Shown here: positions 37,226 to 45,402 of the stretch, piece after piece
Layout of the letters: every line of letters begins with the position of its first letter
Numbering within the stretch: the first letter of the stretch is position 1
DNA from: Halobacillus halophilus DSM 2266
GTDB taxonomy: Bacteria; Bacillota; Bacilli; Bacillales; Halobacillaceae
Reading direction: 5' to 3'
Length of the DNA: 64,000 nucleotides
NCBI RefSeq assembly: GCF_000284515.1
Contig: NC_017668.1
Span: 1,922,001 to 1,986,000 of the forward strand
Translations under genes and position numbers: made by a program
The notes under the pieces: generated by a model
The model's database searches: none
What the model saw: only the letters and a program-made list of their open reading frames with translations
What the model was told of the DNA's origin: nothing

Positions 37226-37272
37226 ATCGGTAAAAAAATAAAAGCGTCTATTCAAAAGGTATGAATAGACGC
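37226..37272 (-). terminator. Hairpin plus U-tract in the leader of the AbrB-type gene
   Basis: On the minus strand GCGTCTATTC and GAATAGACGC pair around a 9-base loop, followed by TTTTATTTTTTT. It sits about 20 bases before the ribosome site. It may end the Spo0E transcript from upstream or act as an attenuator for the gene. Confidence 0.7.
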
Positions 37273-37594
37273 CGCAATTTTTAACTCATTAAAGCTTAGC
37301 ACAAGTGGACAAAAGGTGCATTGAAACTGCTCAATTAAAAGGAAAACATCCAGTTTCCTGAATATGCTCACAAATAGTAGATATGATCATTTTAATCTAT
37401 AAAGCAGGTGACCAATGGAATTTTTGTAAACAAACATGAGCATTACTTACCCGAATTGTTAGACAGTAGAATCATGAAAAATATGGACCCGATTAAGCTT
37501 TGAAGTTATTAGGGTTAAAGCTGTGTTAAGTCATTGATAATAGGGTGTATTCACCTAAGATTTAGCGGATGCTATATCAAATACTTCTAAGCTT
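37273..37594. other. Intergenic region between Spo0E-like and AbrB-type genes
   Basis: About 320 bases, AT-rich. I see no gene. No riboswitch core was recognised, though a terminator-like stem lies at its downstream (left) end. Confidence 0.3.
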
Positions 37595-37783
37595 TTATAT
37601 AAGGATAGGGAGCAGAAGTAAAACAAACTTACAATTACTCTTGATCTTTACCATTTTGTTTAGTAAATCGTCCAGCTGCTGAGAGATGTTAACAACTTTA
37701 TTGTAATCCTCACCTTGATTGTAAGCTTCATACATATATTTTCTTGTTTCTTCAATTTTAGTTTGTAAATCTTCTTTATTCAT
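37595..37783 (-). CDS. Spo0E-like aspartyl-phosphate phosphatase
   Basis: A 62-residue helical-hairpin protein. The NISQQLDDLLN segment holds the SxxLD signature of Spo0E-family phosphatases, which remove phosphate from Spo0A~P and so restrain sporulation. The C-terminal dozen residues are unusually hydrophobic (FVLLLLPILI). AGGAGGCATT precedes the ATG. Supports an endospore-forming host. Confidence 0.85.
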   Translation of the reverse strand: MNKEDLQTKIEETRKYMYEAYNQGEDYNKVVNISQQLDDLLNKMVKIKSNCKFVLLLLPILI

Positions 37784-38137
37784 CGATAATGCCTCCTAAA
37801 TACATTGGCATTTAATGTACATAAGGTAAATTAACATTAAATGCCTTTTATATGCATTATGTTCGGAAAAAATTCATTGAATTATCATATTTTACATTTA
37901 TAACGTACCAAGTGCAAGATGATAAATACTAAATAGAAATGAGAAAATATGTTTAGGTAATTGTGCCAATCTTTTCTAAAAATTGTCATATTAACTTAAA
38001 AACTCTCCAATTTATGTTATATTTTTCTTTGAAAGCGTTTTAAATTAACGCTTCCATTTTTTTATTCTCGTGGTTAAACGTTTAATCATTATGTTGTTTA
38101 TAATTTTTAGGTTTTTAAAATTTAAGGAGGGGTAAAT
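37784..38137. promoter_or_regulatory. Leader of pullulanase gene with cre-like and palindromic sites
   Basis: TGAAAGCGTTTTAA (38030-38043) resembles a CcpA cre site with a mismatch at the end. TTAAACGTTTAA (38074-38085) is a perfect 12-base palindrome with the central CG of LacI-family operators. Together they suggest catabolite repression and sugar-specific control of the pullulanase. I could not place a clear promoter. Confidence 0.5.
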
Positions 38138-40873
38138 TTGAGTAAATTGCAATGTTTCATTGTTGGAGGGATTTGTTTCTTTATGTTTCTATTTATGAGT
38201 TTTTTTCCCACACCATCCTTTGCAGGTGGAGAAGATATGAGCGAATCAATCATTCCTGAGGATCATATCAGAGTGCATTATAAACGTATGGATGAAGAGT
38301 ATAAAGACTGGGGCTTGCACTTATGGAATCAAGATGATCAGAACCCCGCGATCAATTACGTTGTGGATTGGGGTAACCCCGTACTTTTTGAGAACAGTTC
38401 CGATTGGGGAGCTTATGCTGACATACCGGTAGAAAATATTGAAAATGGACTTAATTTTATCGTACATAAAGGTGATGATAAGGACACACCTGGAGACAGA
38501 AGCTTTCCAAGTTCAGGTGAAAGAGAATTCTGGCTTGTTCAGGGTGACGCCGATGTGTATGTAGAACAACCGGAAATTTCTACAGAACTGACTTATGCTG
38601 AAATTACAGACGATCATCAAGTAGAAGTTAATGTAAGTAATGTACCGGCCGACTGGACAAAAGGGGATTTTTCAATTGAGCAGCCCGATGGCACGACATT
38701 AACGATCGAAGAGGTTCAGGTAGAAGGTCAAACGGTTCAATTAACTATAAAGCAAGTCCTGGAGGTAACGAAAGCCTACACGGTAAAGTTCAATGATCAG
38801 GAAACAGAAGCGAAGGCGTCCTGGCAATTGATTGATAAGAAATTTTCCTATGATGGAAACGATCTTGGAGCTACCCTTTACAAAGATGGATCAACTAAAC
38901 TCAAAGTATGGTCTCCTGTAGCTGAACAGGTATCGGTTACTCTCTACGATAAACAGGACCAGAATGATGTTGTACAAAAGTCAGTCCCTATGACTAAAGG
39001 TGAAAAAGGGGTCTTTGAAATAACCCTAAATGAGCAGAACACTGGAGTTCAAGATTTAACTGGTTATTACTACCAGTATGAAGTGAAAGCATACGGTAAG
39101 ACCAGGACAGCACTTGATCCTTACGCCAAGTCGATGGCTGCCTCCAGAGATGATGATGAAGACACAGTAGGTAAAGCGGCAATAGTAGATCCTTCATCTA
39201 TTGGTCCAAAGCTTAACTACGCTAAAATTAAAGGATTTGAAAAAAGAGAAGATGCCATTATCTGGGAAGCGCATGTACGGGATATTACCTCGGACCCGGA
39301 TCTTGAATCTGAGCTGGATAGCCAATTTGGCACGTTTGAAGCATTTGGTGAAAAGTTAGATTACTTGAAGGAATTAGGTGTAACGCACATACAGCTTCTT
39401 CCCGTCATGAAATATTATTTTGGCGATGAATTTGAAGCTGATGAACGGGAGCTGGAGTATTCTTCAAAGGACAATAACTATAACTGGGGCTATGACCCCC
39501 ACAGCTACTTCTCTCTGACAGGGATGTATTCCGAACGTCCTACAGACCCTGAAGCCCGTATTGCAGAATTTAAAGAATTGGTAAAAGAAATTCATAAACA
39601 TAAAATGGGTGTAGTATTGGATGTCGTTTATAACCATACAGCCAAGGTAAGTATCCTCGAGGATCTGGTCCCAGATTATTATCATTTTATGGATGAAGAA
39701 GGGAACGCTAAAATCGGTTATGGCGGCGGTAAAGTCGGCACAACTCATGCGATGTCCAGAAAACTTATGGTAGATTCCATAAAATATTGGGTTGACGAAT
39801 TTAAGATTGATGGTTTTCGCTTTGATTTAATGGGTGATCTGGATGCAGAAAGCGTCCAAAAAGCTTACGATGAAGCCAAACAAATCAACCCGGATATCCT
39901 CATGCTTGGGGAAGGATGGCGCACGTTTGTAGGAGATGGAAGTTCAGAGAATGAAGTTACGCCCGCTGATCAGGACTGGATGGACGAGACTAACGGCGCA
40001 GCGGTTTTTTCAGATGAAATAAGAAATGAGTTAAAATCCGGATTTGGCAGTGAAGGTGAACCCAGGTTCATAACCGGAGGCGCTAGAGATATTGACACGA
40101 TTTTTAACAATATTAAAGCCCAGCCTGGAAATGTGTCAGAAGATGATCCGGGAGATATCGTTCAATATATTGCAGCCCATGATAATTTACCGCTGCATGA
40201 TGTGATTGCCCAATCCATTAAAAAAGATCCTGCAGAACACGAAGAAGAGATTCAGAAAAGGATCCGAATTGGTAACTCTATGATTTTAACAAGTCAAGGC
40301 ATCTCTTTCCTTCATGCTGGTCAAGAATACGGAAGAACGAAGCAATGGAAGGGAGACGGCGTGCCAGAAGAAAAATCCACTTATATGGTAGATGAAAATG
40401 GTGAACCGTTCGATAACCCTTACTTCATACACGATTCCTATGATTCTTCTGATGCAGTCAACATGTTTGACTGGGATAAAGTTAAGGAAGAAGGAATTCA
40501 TAAAGAAACCATGGAATACACGAAAGGTTTGATTGAGCTTAGAAAATCCACTAATGCTTTCCGTTTAGGCACGGAGGAGCTGGTAAATGAAAATGTAAGC
40601 TTAATCAAAGCACCTGAAATCGAATCCTCTGACCTTCTGATTGGCTACAGGAATGAGTCCACAGATCATACAGGCACCTACTACGTTTTCATAAACGCGG
40701 ACAGCGAGAAACGTTCGCTTTCGCTTGAAGAAGATCTTAGAAAAGAAAAGGTTCTGGTGGATAGAGACGAAGCAGGTACGAAAAAAGTAAAAGACCCGTC
40801 TGGTTTTACACTGGATAAAGACAGCATCACGCTAGAGCCACTGACGACCGTAGTGGTTAAAGTGAAAAACTAA
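38138..40873 (+). CDS. Secreted type I pullulanase (GH13)
   Basis: A 911-residue exported enzyme that hydrolyses alpha-1,6 branches in pullulan and starch. A signal peptide (about 1-30, ending PSFAGG) is followed by a CBM41-like starch-binding module (about 40-150), a linker domain, a CBM48 module (about 240-345) and the catalytic barrel. YNWGYDP is the type I pullulanase signature; GFRFDLMGDLD holds the nucleophile, LGEGW the acid/base Glu, and AAHDN the stabilising Asp. The start is TTG after AAGGAGGGG. No cell-wall anchor is seen, so it should be released. Confidence 0.93.
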   Translation: MSKLQCFIVGGICFFMFLFMSFFPTPSFAGGEDMSESIIPEDHIRVHYKRMDEEYKDWGLHLWNQDDQNPAINYVVDWGNPVLFENSSDWGAYADIPVENIENGLNFIVHKGDDKDTPGDRSFPSSGEREFWLVQGDADVYVEQPEISTELTYAEITDDHQVEVNVSNVPADWTKGDFSIEQPDGTTLTIEEVQVEGQTVQLTIKQVLEVTKAYTVKFNDQETEAKASWQLIDKKFSYDGNDLGATLYKDGSTKLKVWSPVAEQVSVTLYDKQDQNDVVQKSVPMTKGEKGVFEITLNEQNTGVQDLTGYYYQYEVKAYGKTRTALDPYAKSMAASRDDDEDTVGKAAIVDPSSIGPKLNYAKIKGFEKREDAIIWEAHVRDITSDPDLESELDSQFGTFEAFGEKLDYLKELGVTHIQLLPVMKYYFGDEFEADERELEYSSKDNNYNWGYDPHSYFSLTGMYSERPTDPEARIAEFKELVKEIHKHKMGVVLDVVYNHTAKVSILEDLVPDYYHFMDEEGNAKIGYGGGKVGTTHAMSRKLMVDSIKYWVDEFKIDGFRFDLMGDLDAESVQKAYDEAKQINPDILMLGEGWRTFVGDGSSENEVTPADQDWMDETNGAAVFSDEIRNELKSGFGSEGEPRFITGGARDIDTIFNNIKAQPGNVSEDDPGDIVQYIAAHDNLPLHDVIAQSIKKDPAEHEEEIQKRIRIGNSMILTSQGISFLHAGQEYGRTKQWKGDGVPEEKSTYMVDENGEPFDNPYFIHDSYDSSDAVNMFDWDKVKEEGIHKETMEYTKGLIELRKSTNAFRLGTEELVNENVSLIKAPEIESSDLLIGYRNESTDHTGTYYVFINADSEKRSLSLEEDLRKEKVLVDRDEAGTKKVKDPSGFTLDKDSITLEPLTTVVVKVKN

Positions 40874-40879
40874 TCTGAT

Positions 40880-40914
40880 TACCCCCTCAGCGACTTCCAG
40901 AGGGGGTTTTTTTG
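40880..40914 (+). terminator. Terminator after pullulanase gene
   Basis: ACCCCCTC and GAGGGGGT arms with seven T. Confidence 0.9.
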
Positions 40915-41007
40915 ATTCTTACTGGCAAAATCGATACGAAACCACTCCAAGATATGCTACTATTTAAAACATAATAAATGATTAGTTCCATGCGGAGGTT
41001 TCCAAAC

Positions 41008-42033
41008 GTGCTGCCAAAAGAAGTAACGATCAAGTATATTGCAGAGAAAGCGAATGTTTCGATAGCTACGGTATCCAATGTGATTAATGATAAAGGAAGA
41101 GTATCCGAAAAAACGGCTGAACGAGTTCGCTCGGTCATTCAGCAATACCAATATCAAGGTAATTTAGCGGCGAAAAATTTGCGGACGAACAAATCATATT
41201 TATTCGGTGTGGTGGTTTCTGTAACTCAGCCTGAACGAAAGCTTAAAGATAATCCATTCTACTGGGAATTGATCTCAGGAATTGAAGCAGAAGCGAGCGG
41301 TTATGAATTTTCCATCGTATTGAAGGGTATCGATTCAGCTGAAGAATTATCGGCATTTATTAATCAAAGAAACCTCGATGGTGTGATTATCGTTGGAGCT
41401 GAAGAGAACTCCTCTTTTGTAAAAGTAGCTGAAGAATCCAATATTCCCGCTGTGTATATCGACAGTTATCTAGAGGATGTAAGTCTATATCAGGTGCGTA
41501 TTGATGACAAACAAGGAGGCGCCGCTGCTGCTAAGCATCTACTTCAACTAGGACATCGAAAGGTAGCCCTTCTGTCAGGGAAGCTAACCTATAATTCGGT
41601 CAACCACTTTAGGTGGGAGGGTTGCAAAGAAGAATTATCAGCCTTCGACAGTTATGATGAATCCCTCCTAATCGAAACAGATACTTCAGCCGAAGGTGGC
41701 TATGCAGCTGCCGATGATATAATCGAGAAATTCCCGGAAATCACAGCGGTCATATGCTTCTCCGATATTACTGCTCTCGGCCTATACAAGCGTCTGAATG
41801 AAAAAGGGTATGAGATCCCGAAAGATCTTTCCATTACTGGATTTGATGGAGTTTATTTTACTAACTACATGATTCCGGAGCTTACTACAATTAAGCAGGA
41901 TGTAGGTAAGAAGGGAGTAACTGCAGTGAATTTGCTTTTTGAACAGATAAAAAGCAACGCATGGCCGGTTGAGAATCGCCGAATCTCACTACCGGTTTAC
42001 CTGGTGGAAGGAGAAAGCACAGCCCCTCTTTAA
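41008..42033 (+). CDS. LacI/GalR family transcriptional regulator
   Basis: A 341-residue repressor. VTIKYIAEKANVSIATVSNVIN is read as the helix-turn-helix in two parts (IKYIAEKANVS, IATVSNVIN), then a hinge and a sugar-sensing domain (GHRKVALLSG, ITGFDGVYFTNYMIPELTTIKQ). The start is GTG, with CGGAGG 9 bases upstream; earlier ATG codons lack sites. It directly follows the pullulanase gene, so it is a candidate regulator of it, perhaps through the TTAAACGTTTAA palindrome. Confidence 0.88.
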   Translation: MLPKEVTIKYIAEKANVSIATVSNVINDKGRVSEKTAERVRSVIQQYQYQGNLAAKNLRTNKSYLFGVVVSVTQPERKLKDNPFYWELISGIEAEASGYEFSIVLKGIDSAEELSAFINQRNLDGVIIVGAEENSSFVKVAEESNIPAVYIDSYLEDVSLYQVRIDDKQGGAAAAKHLLQLGHRKVALLSGKLTYNSVNHFRWEGCKEELSAFDSYDESLLIETDTSAEGGYAAADDIIEKFPEITAVICFSDITALGLYKRLNEKGYEIPKDLSITGFDGVYFTNYMIPELTTIKQDVGKKGVTAVNLLFEQIKSNAWPVENRRISLPVYLVEGESTAPL

Positions 42034-42038
42034 TAAAC

Positions 42039-42076
42039 CAAAGAGCACCCTTCATTATTCAGAAGGATGCTCTTTT
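42039..42076. terminator. Bidirectional terminator between LacI gene and sspH
   Basis: AAAGAGCACCCTTC and GAAGGATGCTCTTTT arms. Confidence 0.9.
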
Positions 42077-42079
42077 AGT

Positions 42080-42262
42080 TTAGATCAGTTCATGCAATTC
42101 ATTAAGCGAAACTTCCAACTCATTTTCTGGCTGGTCAATCGGATAAATTCGCGCTGTGCCATTTGTTTCATCCACATGTTGGATGTATATTGGCTGATTA
42201 TTAAAGGTAACATGAGCCATTACAGGAGATACAGCTATTTGCTGGGCACGTTGTTTGTTCAT
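42080..42262 (-). CDS. sspH: Small acid-soluble spore protein, H type
   Basis: A 60-residue forespore protein. MNKQRAQQIAVSPVMAHVTF, PIYIQHVDETNGTARIYP and the C-terminal L-rich end match Bacillus SspH closely in length and sequence. The ATG is set by that N-terminus; AAGGAGG lies 12 bases before it, a little long. It would be made under sigma-G in the forespore. This is the clearest marker of an endospore former here. Confidence 0.92.
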   Translation of the reverse strand: MNKQRAQQIAVSPVMAHVTFNNQPIYIQHVDETNGTARIYPIDQPENELEVSLNELHELI

Positions 42263-42466
42263 TTGGCAGCACAACCTCCTTTTTGATAGCTTGTGCAGCC
42301 AGGGGAAGACTATTCTTAAAGGAAAGGACAGTTCAACAATACGTTTGGGTCGTAGCTTAGCCTGAAAAAATTTTATAAAAGTAAGAAAGCAATAAAACGG
42401 TTTAACTAATGATTCGTAAAGGAAAAGAGAAACAGAATAAATTATTAATTAGTAGGAGTCGGTTAG

Positions 42467-42652
42467 ATGGAAAATCGTAAGTTTATGTATTGGCTGGGTG
42501 TAGTTCCTATTGTCTCGTGGCTACTTTATTTTCTAGGATACTCGAATAAATATAAAATGGAAAAAATTGTGGAAGCTGTTATTCTGATTGTTATTTTGAC
42601 CGTAGTTTATTATATTTCAGTAATGCTTTACTTTAAGCTTCTGAAACGATAA
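42467..42652 (+). CDS. Small two-helix membrane protein
   Basis: A 61-residue protein with two transmembrane helices joined by a short basic loop (SNKYKMEK). A ribosome site (TAGGAGTC) precedes the ATG. No family recognised. It is the first of three small hydrophobic protein genes in a row and is 11 bases from the next. Confidence 0.6.
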   Translation: MENRKFMYWLGVVPIVSWLLYFLGYSNKYKMEKIVEAVILIVILTVVYYISVMLYFKLLKR

Positions 42653-42663
42653 GGGGGAGGGGG

Positions 42664-42942
42664 GTGTCTGGACTTGCTAAGGCTTCATTTAGTTTGTGTT
42701 TCATAACATTTTTCTTCGTTAGTATAGCCGCCGTCTTTTTTTATACAATATCATGGATTTCCTATGGGCTCATTTTTTTAGTTATTCCTGTTTCGCTCGC
42801 GGGTATTATTTTGGCTGCTCAAGGATTTTTTAAGGAAAAAGAAAGAGGGAACAAAGTTGTGCACGGATTATGTCTTGTCTTATTATCTTTACTGTTCCTT
42901 ACTCCGGTGGTTCTTATGTTAGTGATGAATATAAGTCCATAA
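42664..42942 (+). CDS. Small three-helix membrane protein
   Basis: A 92-residue hydrophobic protein with about three transmembrane helices and a charged loop (KEKERGNK). The start is GTG with a G-rich ribosome site (GGGGGAGGGG) directly before it. No family recognised; resembles the DUF-type small membrane proteins common in Bacillaceae. Confidence 0.55.
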   Translation: MSGLAKASFSLCFITFFFVSIAAVFFYTISWISYGLIFLVIPVSLAGIILAAQGFFKEKERGNKVVHGLCLVLLSLLFLTPVVLMLVMNISP

Positions 42943-43048
42943 TTTGATGCTTAATTAAGATGAATATCTTATTAGGAGTGGACAGGTAAACTTAACGTTG
43001 TAGACCTTGAAGATTTTAGAAGAAATCTTCTTAAAAAGGAGAAGTTTT

Positions 43049-43237
43049 ATGAAAAAGTTATTATCTTATATTTCAGCTTTGTTTGGAGTTTTCTATATTG
43101 TATCATTCGTCTATGCGATCCTTGAATATGGAGAAATCAGGGTGCTTGACCTTGCTGCTATCATCATCTTGTTCTGGGTTTCCTCACTGCTTCAACGAAA
43201 ACACTCTTCTGAGCAAGAGGTACATGCTCGAGAATAG
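43049..43237 (+). CDS. Small two-helix membrane protein
   Basis: A 62-residue protein with two helices and a polar, His/Glu-rich tail. AAAAAGGAG lies well placed before the ATG, which is why I prefer it to an earlier phase-compatible start. Unknown function. Confidence 0.55.
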   Translation: MKKLLSYISALFGVFYIVSFVYAILEYGEIRVLDLAAIIILFWVSSLLQRKHSSEQEVHARE

Positions 43238-43304
43238 GTTACCGATCTATTCTTTAAAATTCTAAAAAGCCATAAGTGTTGTAAGCATAAATTATAAGGC
43301 TGAC

Positions 43305-43955
43305 TTAGGTTATGAAGGGAAGGATAGATACGACCGCTTTATAGGCAAAATAAATTCCTAAACCCAGTAAAAATAGACTCGAACATACTGAGATTGCTCT
43401 AAGTATTCGTGGTTTCAGAATACCTTTGCTAAAGTGAACGGTAAGCGCTAAATTTAAATTCCATAATCCTACTCCAATAAAAATGGCACTGCTTATATAG
43501 AAAGCTTTTATTACATTATCTTCTTGAAAAGTTTCACTTAAAACGGAACCGTAGATCCCAAGCCAGAACAGGATATTTAATGGATTAAAAGCTGCCAGGG
43601 ATAGACCGGTAAGGTAAGGGCCAAGGAGTCCAATGCGTAAATCTTTTTCCCTCTTAGATGAAACGGTAATATCATCATCCTTGCTAAAGAGGCTTTGGAA
43701 CCCCGTGTAAGTTAAGACAAGAGCGCCAAGGACTAATAGAAAGACTTGAACTGAACCTAAAGTTAAGTATTCGGATAATCCCTTATACATCAGAAACATA
43801 AGTGTTAGGTCAGCTGTCATTCCTCCTGCTCCTACAAATAGGGAGGGCCAGAATCCCTGGTAAATTCCCCTTCTGATAATTTCTAAATTTATCGGTCCAA
43901 TAGGAGCGGCAATTGATAAACCTAGAAAGATTTGTCTGATCAATAGTAAAAACAT
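43305..43955 (-). CDS. LysE family amino-acid exporter
   Basis: A 216-residue membrane protein with six predicted helices. The N-terminal GLSIAAPIGPINLEIIRRG is the LysE/RhtB signature loop. Family members export lysine, threonine, homoserine lactones or cadmium; the substrate here is unknown. AAGGAGGACATG precedes the start. Confidence 0.88.
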   Translation of the reverse strand: MFLLLIRQIFLGLSIAAPIGPINLEIIRRGIYQGFWPSLFVGAGGMTADLTLMFLMYKGLSEYLTLGSVQVFLLVLGALVLTYTGFQSLFSKDDDITVSSKREKDLRIGLLGPYLTGLSLAAFNPLNILFWLGIYGSVLSETFQEDNVIKAFYISSAIFIGVGLWNLNLALTVHFSKGILKPRILRAISVCSSLFLLGLGIYFAYKAVVSILPFIT

Positions 43956-44082
43956 GGCATGTCCTCCTTCTTTACATTAAATGAAAGAACCATGTAATTT
44001 AGAAGGATTAAAAGTGGTGGTCAACACATCTTTTTTGAGAATTAATCGGACGAACAGTAAAAGGATGGAGAATTCTTTAAAA

Positions 44083-44705
44083 GTAGGCTCTATTAAACTT
44101 CCGTATTGATTTTAAGGTAAAGCTCCCATTTGTTGAAAACTTGATTTCGAGATGAATGGGTCCGTTACGTTAAAGGGAAGAGGGCTGGTGAGGAAATAAC
44201 TCGCTTTCCTGTGGGGGAACTGGTGAGCCTCCTCAGTCGTTTCACTCCCTGTGGGGTCTCACCTAGATCCTTCTCCCACGGGAGTCTCGCCATTTCCCCA
44301 CCAGCCCAGCCGAGTCAGAATAACGGACGCTATTATAAGAAAGGATGCTCTCCTTCTTAATCGGTCCTAAATGCTTTTGTGACAGTCTATTTCACATCGT
44401 TATAGCATGAAAATAGCCTCTTGATCCCATGCTTTTTTCATGAACCCATCGATGTCTTAAATGATTTCGAGTTTCTGATTTTGGGCAGGTCCGAAGGGGG
44501 ACGATGCAGACTCCTGCGGGTTGAACATGATCGGTGAGACCCCGCAGAGCTTGCTCTAGGAGGCTCAGCACATGCCCGCGGAAAGCGAAATCGTCCCCCG
44601 AAGGGCCTACAGACTAACACGATATCTCGAAATTGAGTCTTACAGTATACGGCCCTATTGCGTAATAAGCCTCTTATGAAAATTTCATAATAAACTAAAC
44701 AGAGC
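44083..44705 (+). repeat. Compound palindromic repeat, copy 4 (module A then B)
   Basis: About 623 bp, same orientation as copy 1. Module A has arms GGGCTGGTGAGGAAAT and ATTTCCCCACCAGCCC. Module B has arms GGTCCGAAGGGGGACGAT and ATCGTCCCCCGAAGGGCC. The ends GGCTCTATTAAAC and AACTAAACAGAGC are terminal inverted repeats. TTAAAA occurs just outside both ends (44077 and 44706). The right flank is the T-tract of the terminator of the next leftward gene. The spacer aligns by eye with that of copy 1. Confidence 0.85.
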
Positions 44706-44712
44706 TTAAAAT

Positions 44713-44758
44713 AAAAAAGGTTTTCACAAGTTTAAATATACTCGTGAAAACCTTTTAG
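44713..44758 (-). terminator. Terminator for the downstream leftward gene
   Basis: AAAAGGTTTTCAC and GTGAAAACCTTTT arms; on the minus strand it ends the HExxY protein gene. Confidence 0.88.
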
Positions 44759-44777
44759 TATTTATCGGGATGACTAA

Positions 44778-45209
44778 TTACAGACCTTTAATAAGCATTT
44801 TGTCCAATTCACGAACTTGATCGTAAGACTCAACAAGTTCTTCGGGCACAAGGGTTCTTCCATAATCCCATGCATTGGTTTCTATGATGGATTTTAATTC
44901 TGCAATTTCTTCATCGCCACCGTACATGAGTGTTCTCAGGTCGTGTTTGTGCTTCTTAAAAGTAAGGTAGTAGCCAATCTCGTGATATAAAATAATTTTC
45001 ACAAGATTTTCTTCGCTCTCTTTTATTTTCACCTTACTCATGTAACCATTTACTTCCAGGTAATGAAAGCGGATAGTATTTGTAGAAACATTGTAACTCA
45101 TTGGTGCTGAGAGACTATTGTTAGATTCGTAGTTTATATCTAAGCGATGCTGCTCTAAAGTAGTTTTAATGATTTCCTCGATATCCCATATGTATAGCAT
45201 TTTGTTCAC
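44778..45209 (-). CDS. Hypothetical zincin-like protein with HExxY in place of HExxH
   Basis: A roughly 143-residue cytosolic protein. IILYHEIGYYLTF looks like the metal-binding helix of ImmA/IrrE-type minimal metallopeptidases, but the second His is Tyr (HEIGY). An acidic Glu pair about 25 residues later (GGDEEIAELKS) could supply a third ligand. Strand-helix order before it also fits the family. The start is ambiguous among two GTG codons and an ATG; I use the GTG with best spacing to AAAGGG. It stands alone beside the insertion sequence. Confidence 0.6.
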   Translation of the reverse strand: MNKMLYIWDIEEIIKTTLEQHRLDINYESNNSLSAPMSYNVSTNTIRFHYLEVNGYMSKVKIKESEENLVKIILYHEIGYYLTFKKHKHDLRTLMYGGDEEIAELKSIIETNAWDYGRTLVPEELVESYDQVRELDKMLIKGL

Positions 45210-45394
45210 CACAACCCTTTCAAGTCATATTTCGATTCACTATATAAAATTTACCCTATAATTTCTTAATATAATCGAAATTCGTATCAATTGAAACTAT
45301 GACAGATCTCATCCGAAAATTCAAAGTACAGCTATTCTAAAGGTTCTTTTCTGAGGGCGAAACGCTAAGGTCTAATACGGACTCCATGAAGGAA

Positions 45395-45402
45395 ACAAAA
45401 AT
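45395..45402 (+). repeat. Target-site duplication, left copy
   Basis: ACAAAAAT is repeated exactly at 46779-46786 just outside the other end of the insertion sequence. Confidence 0.9.
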
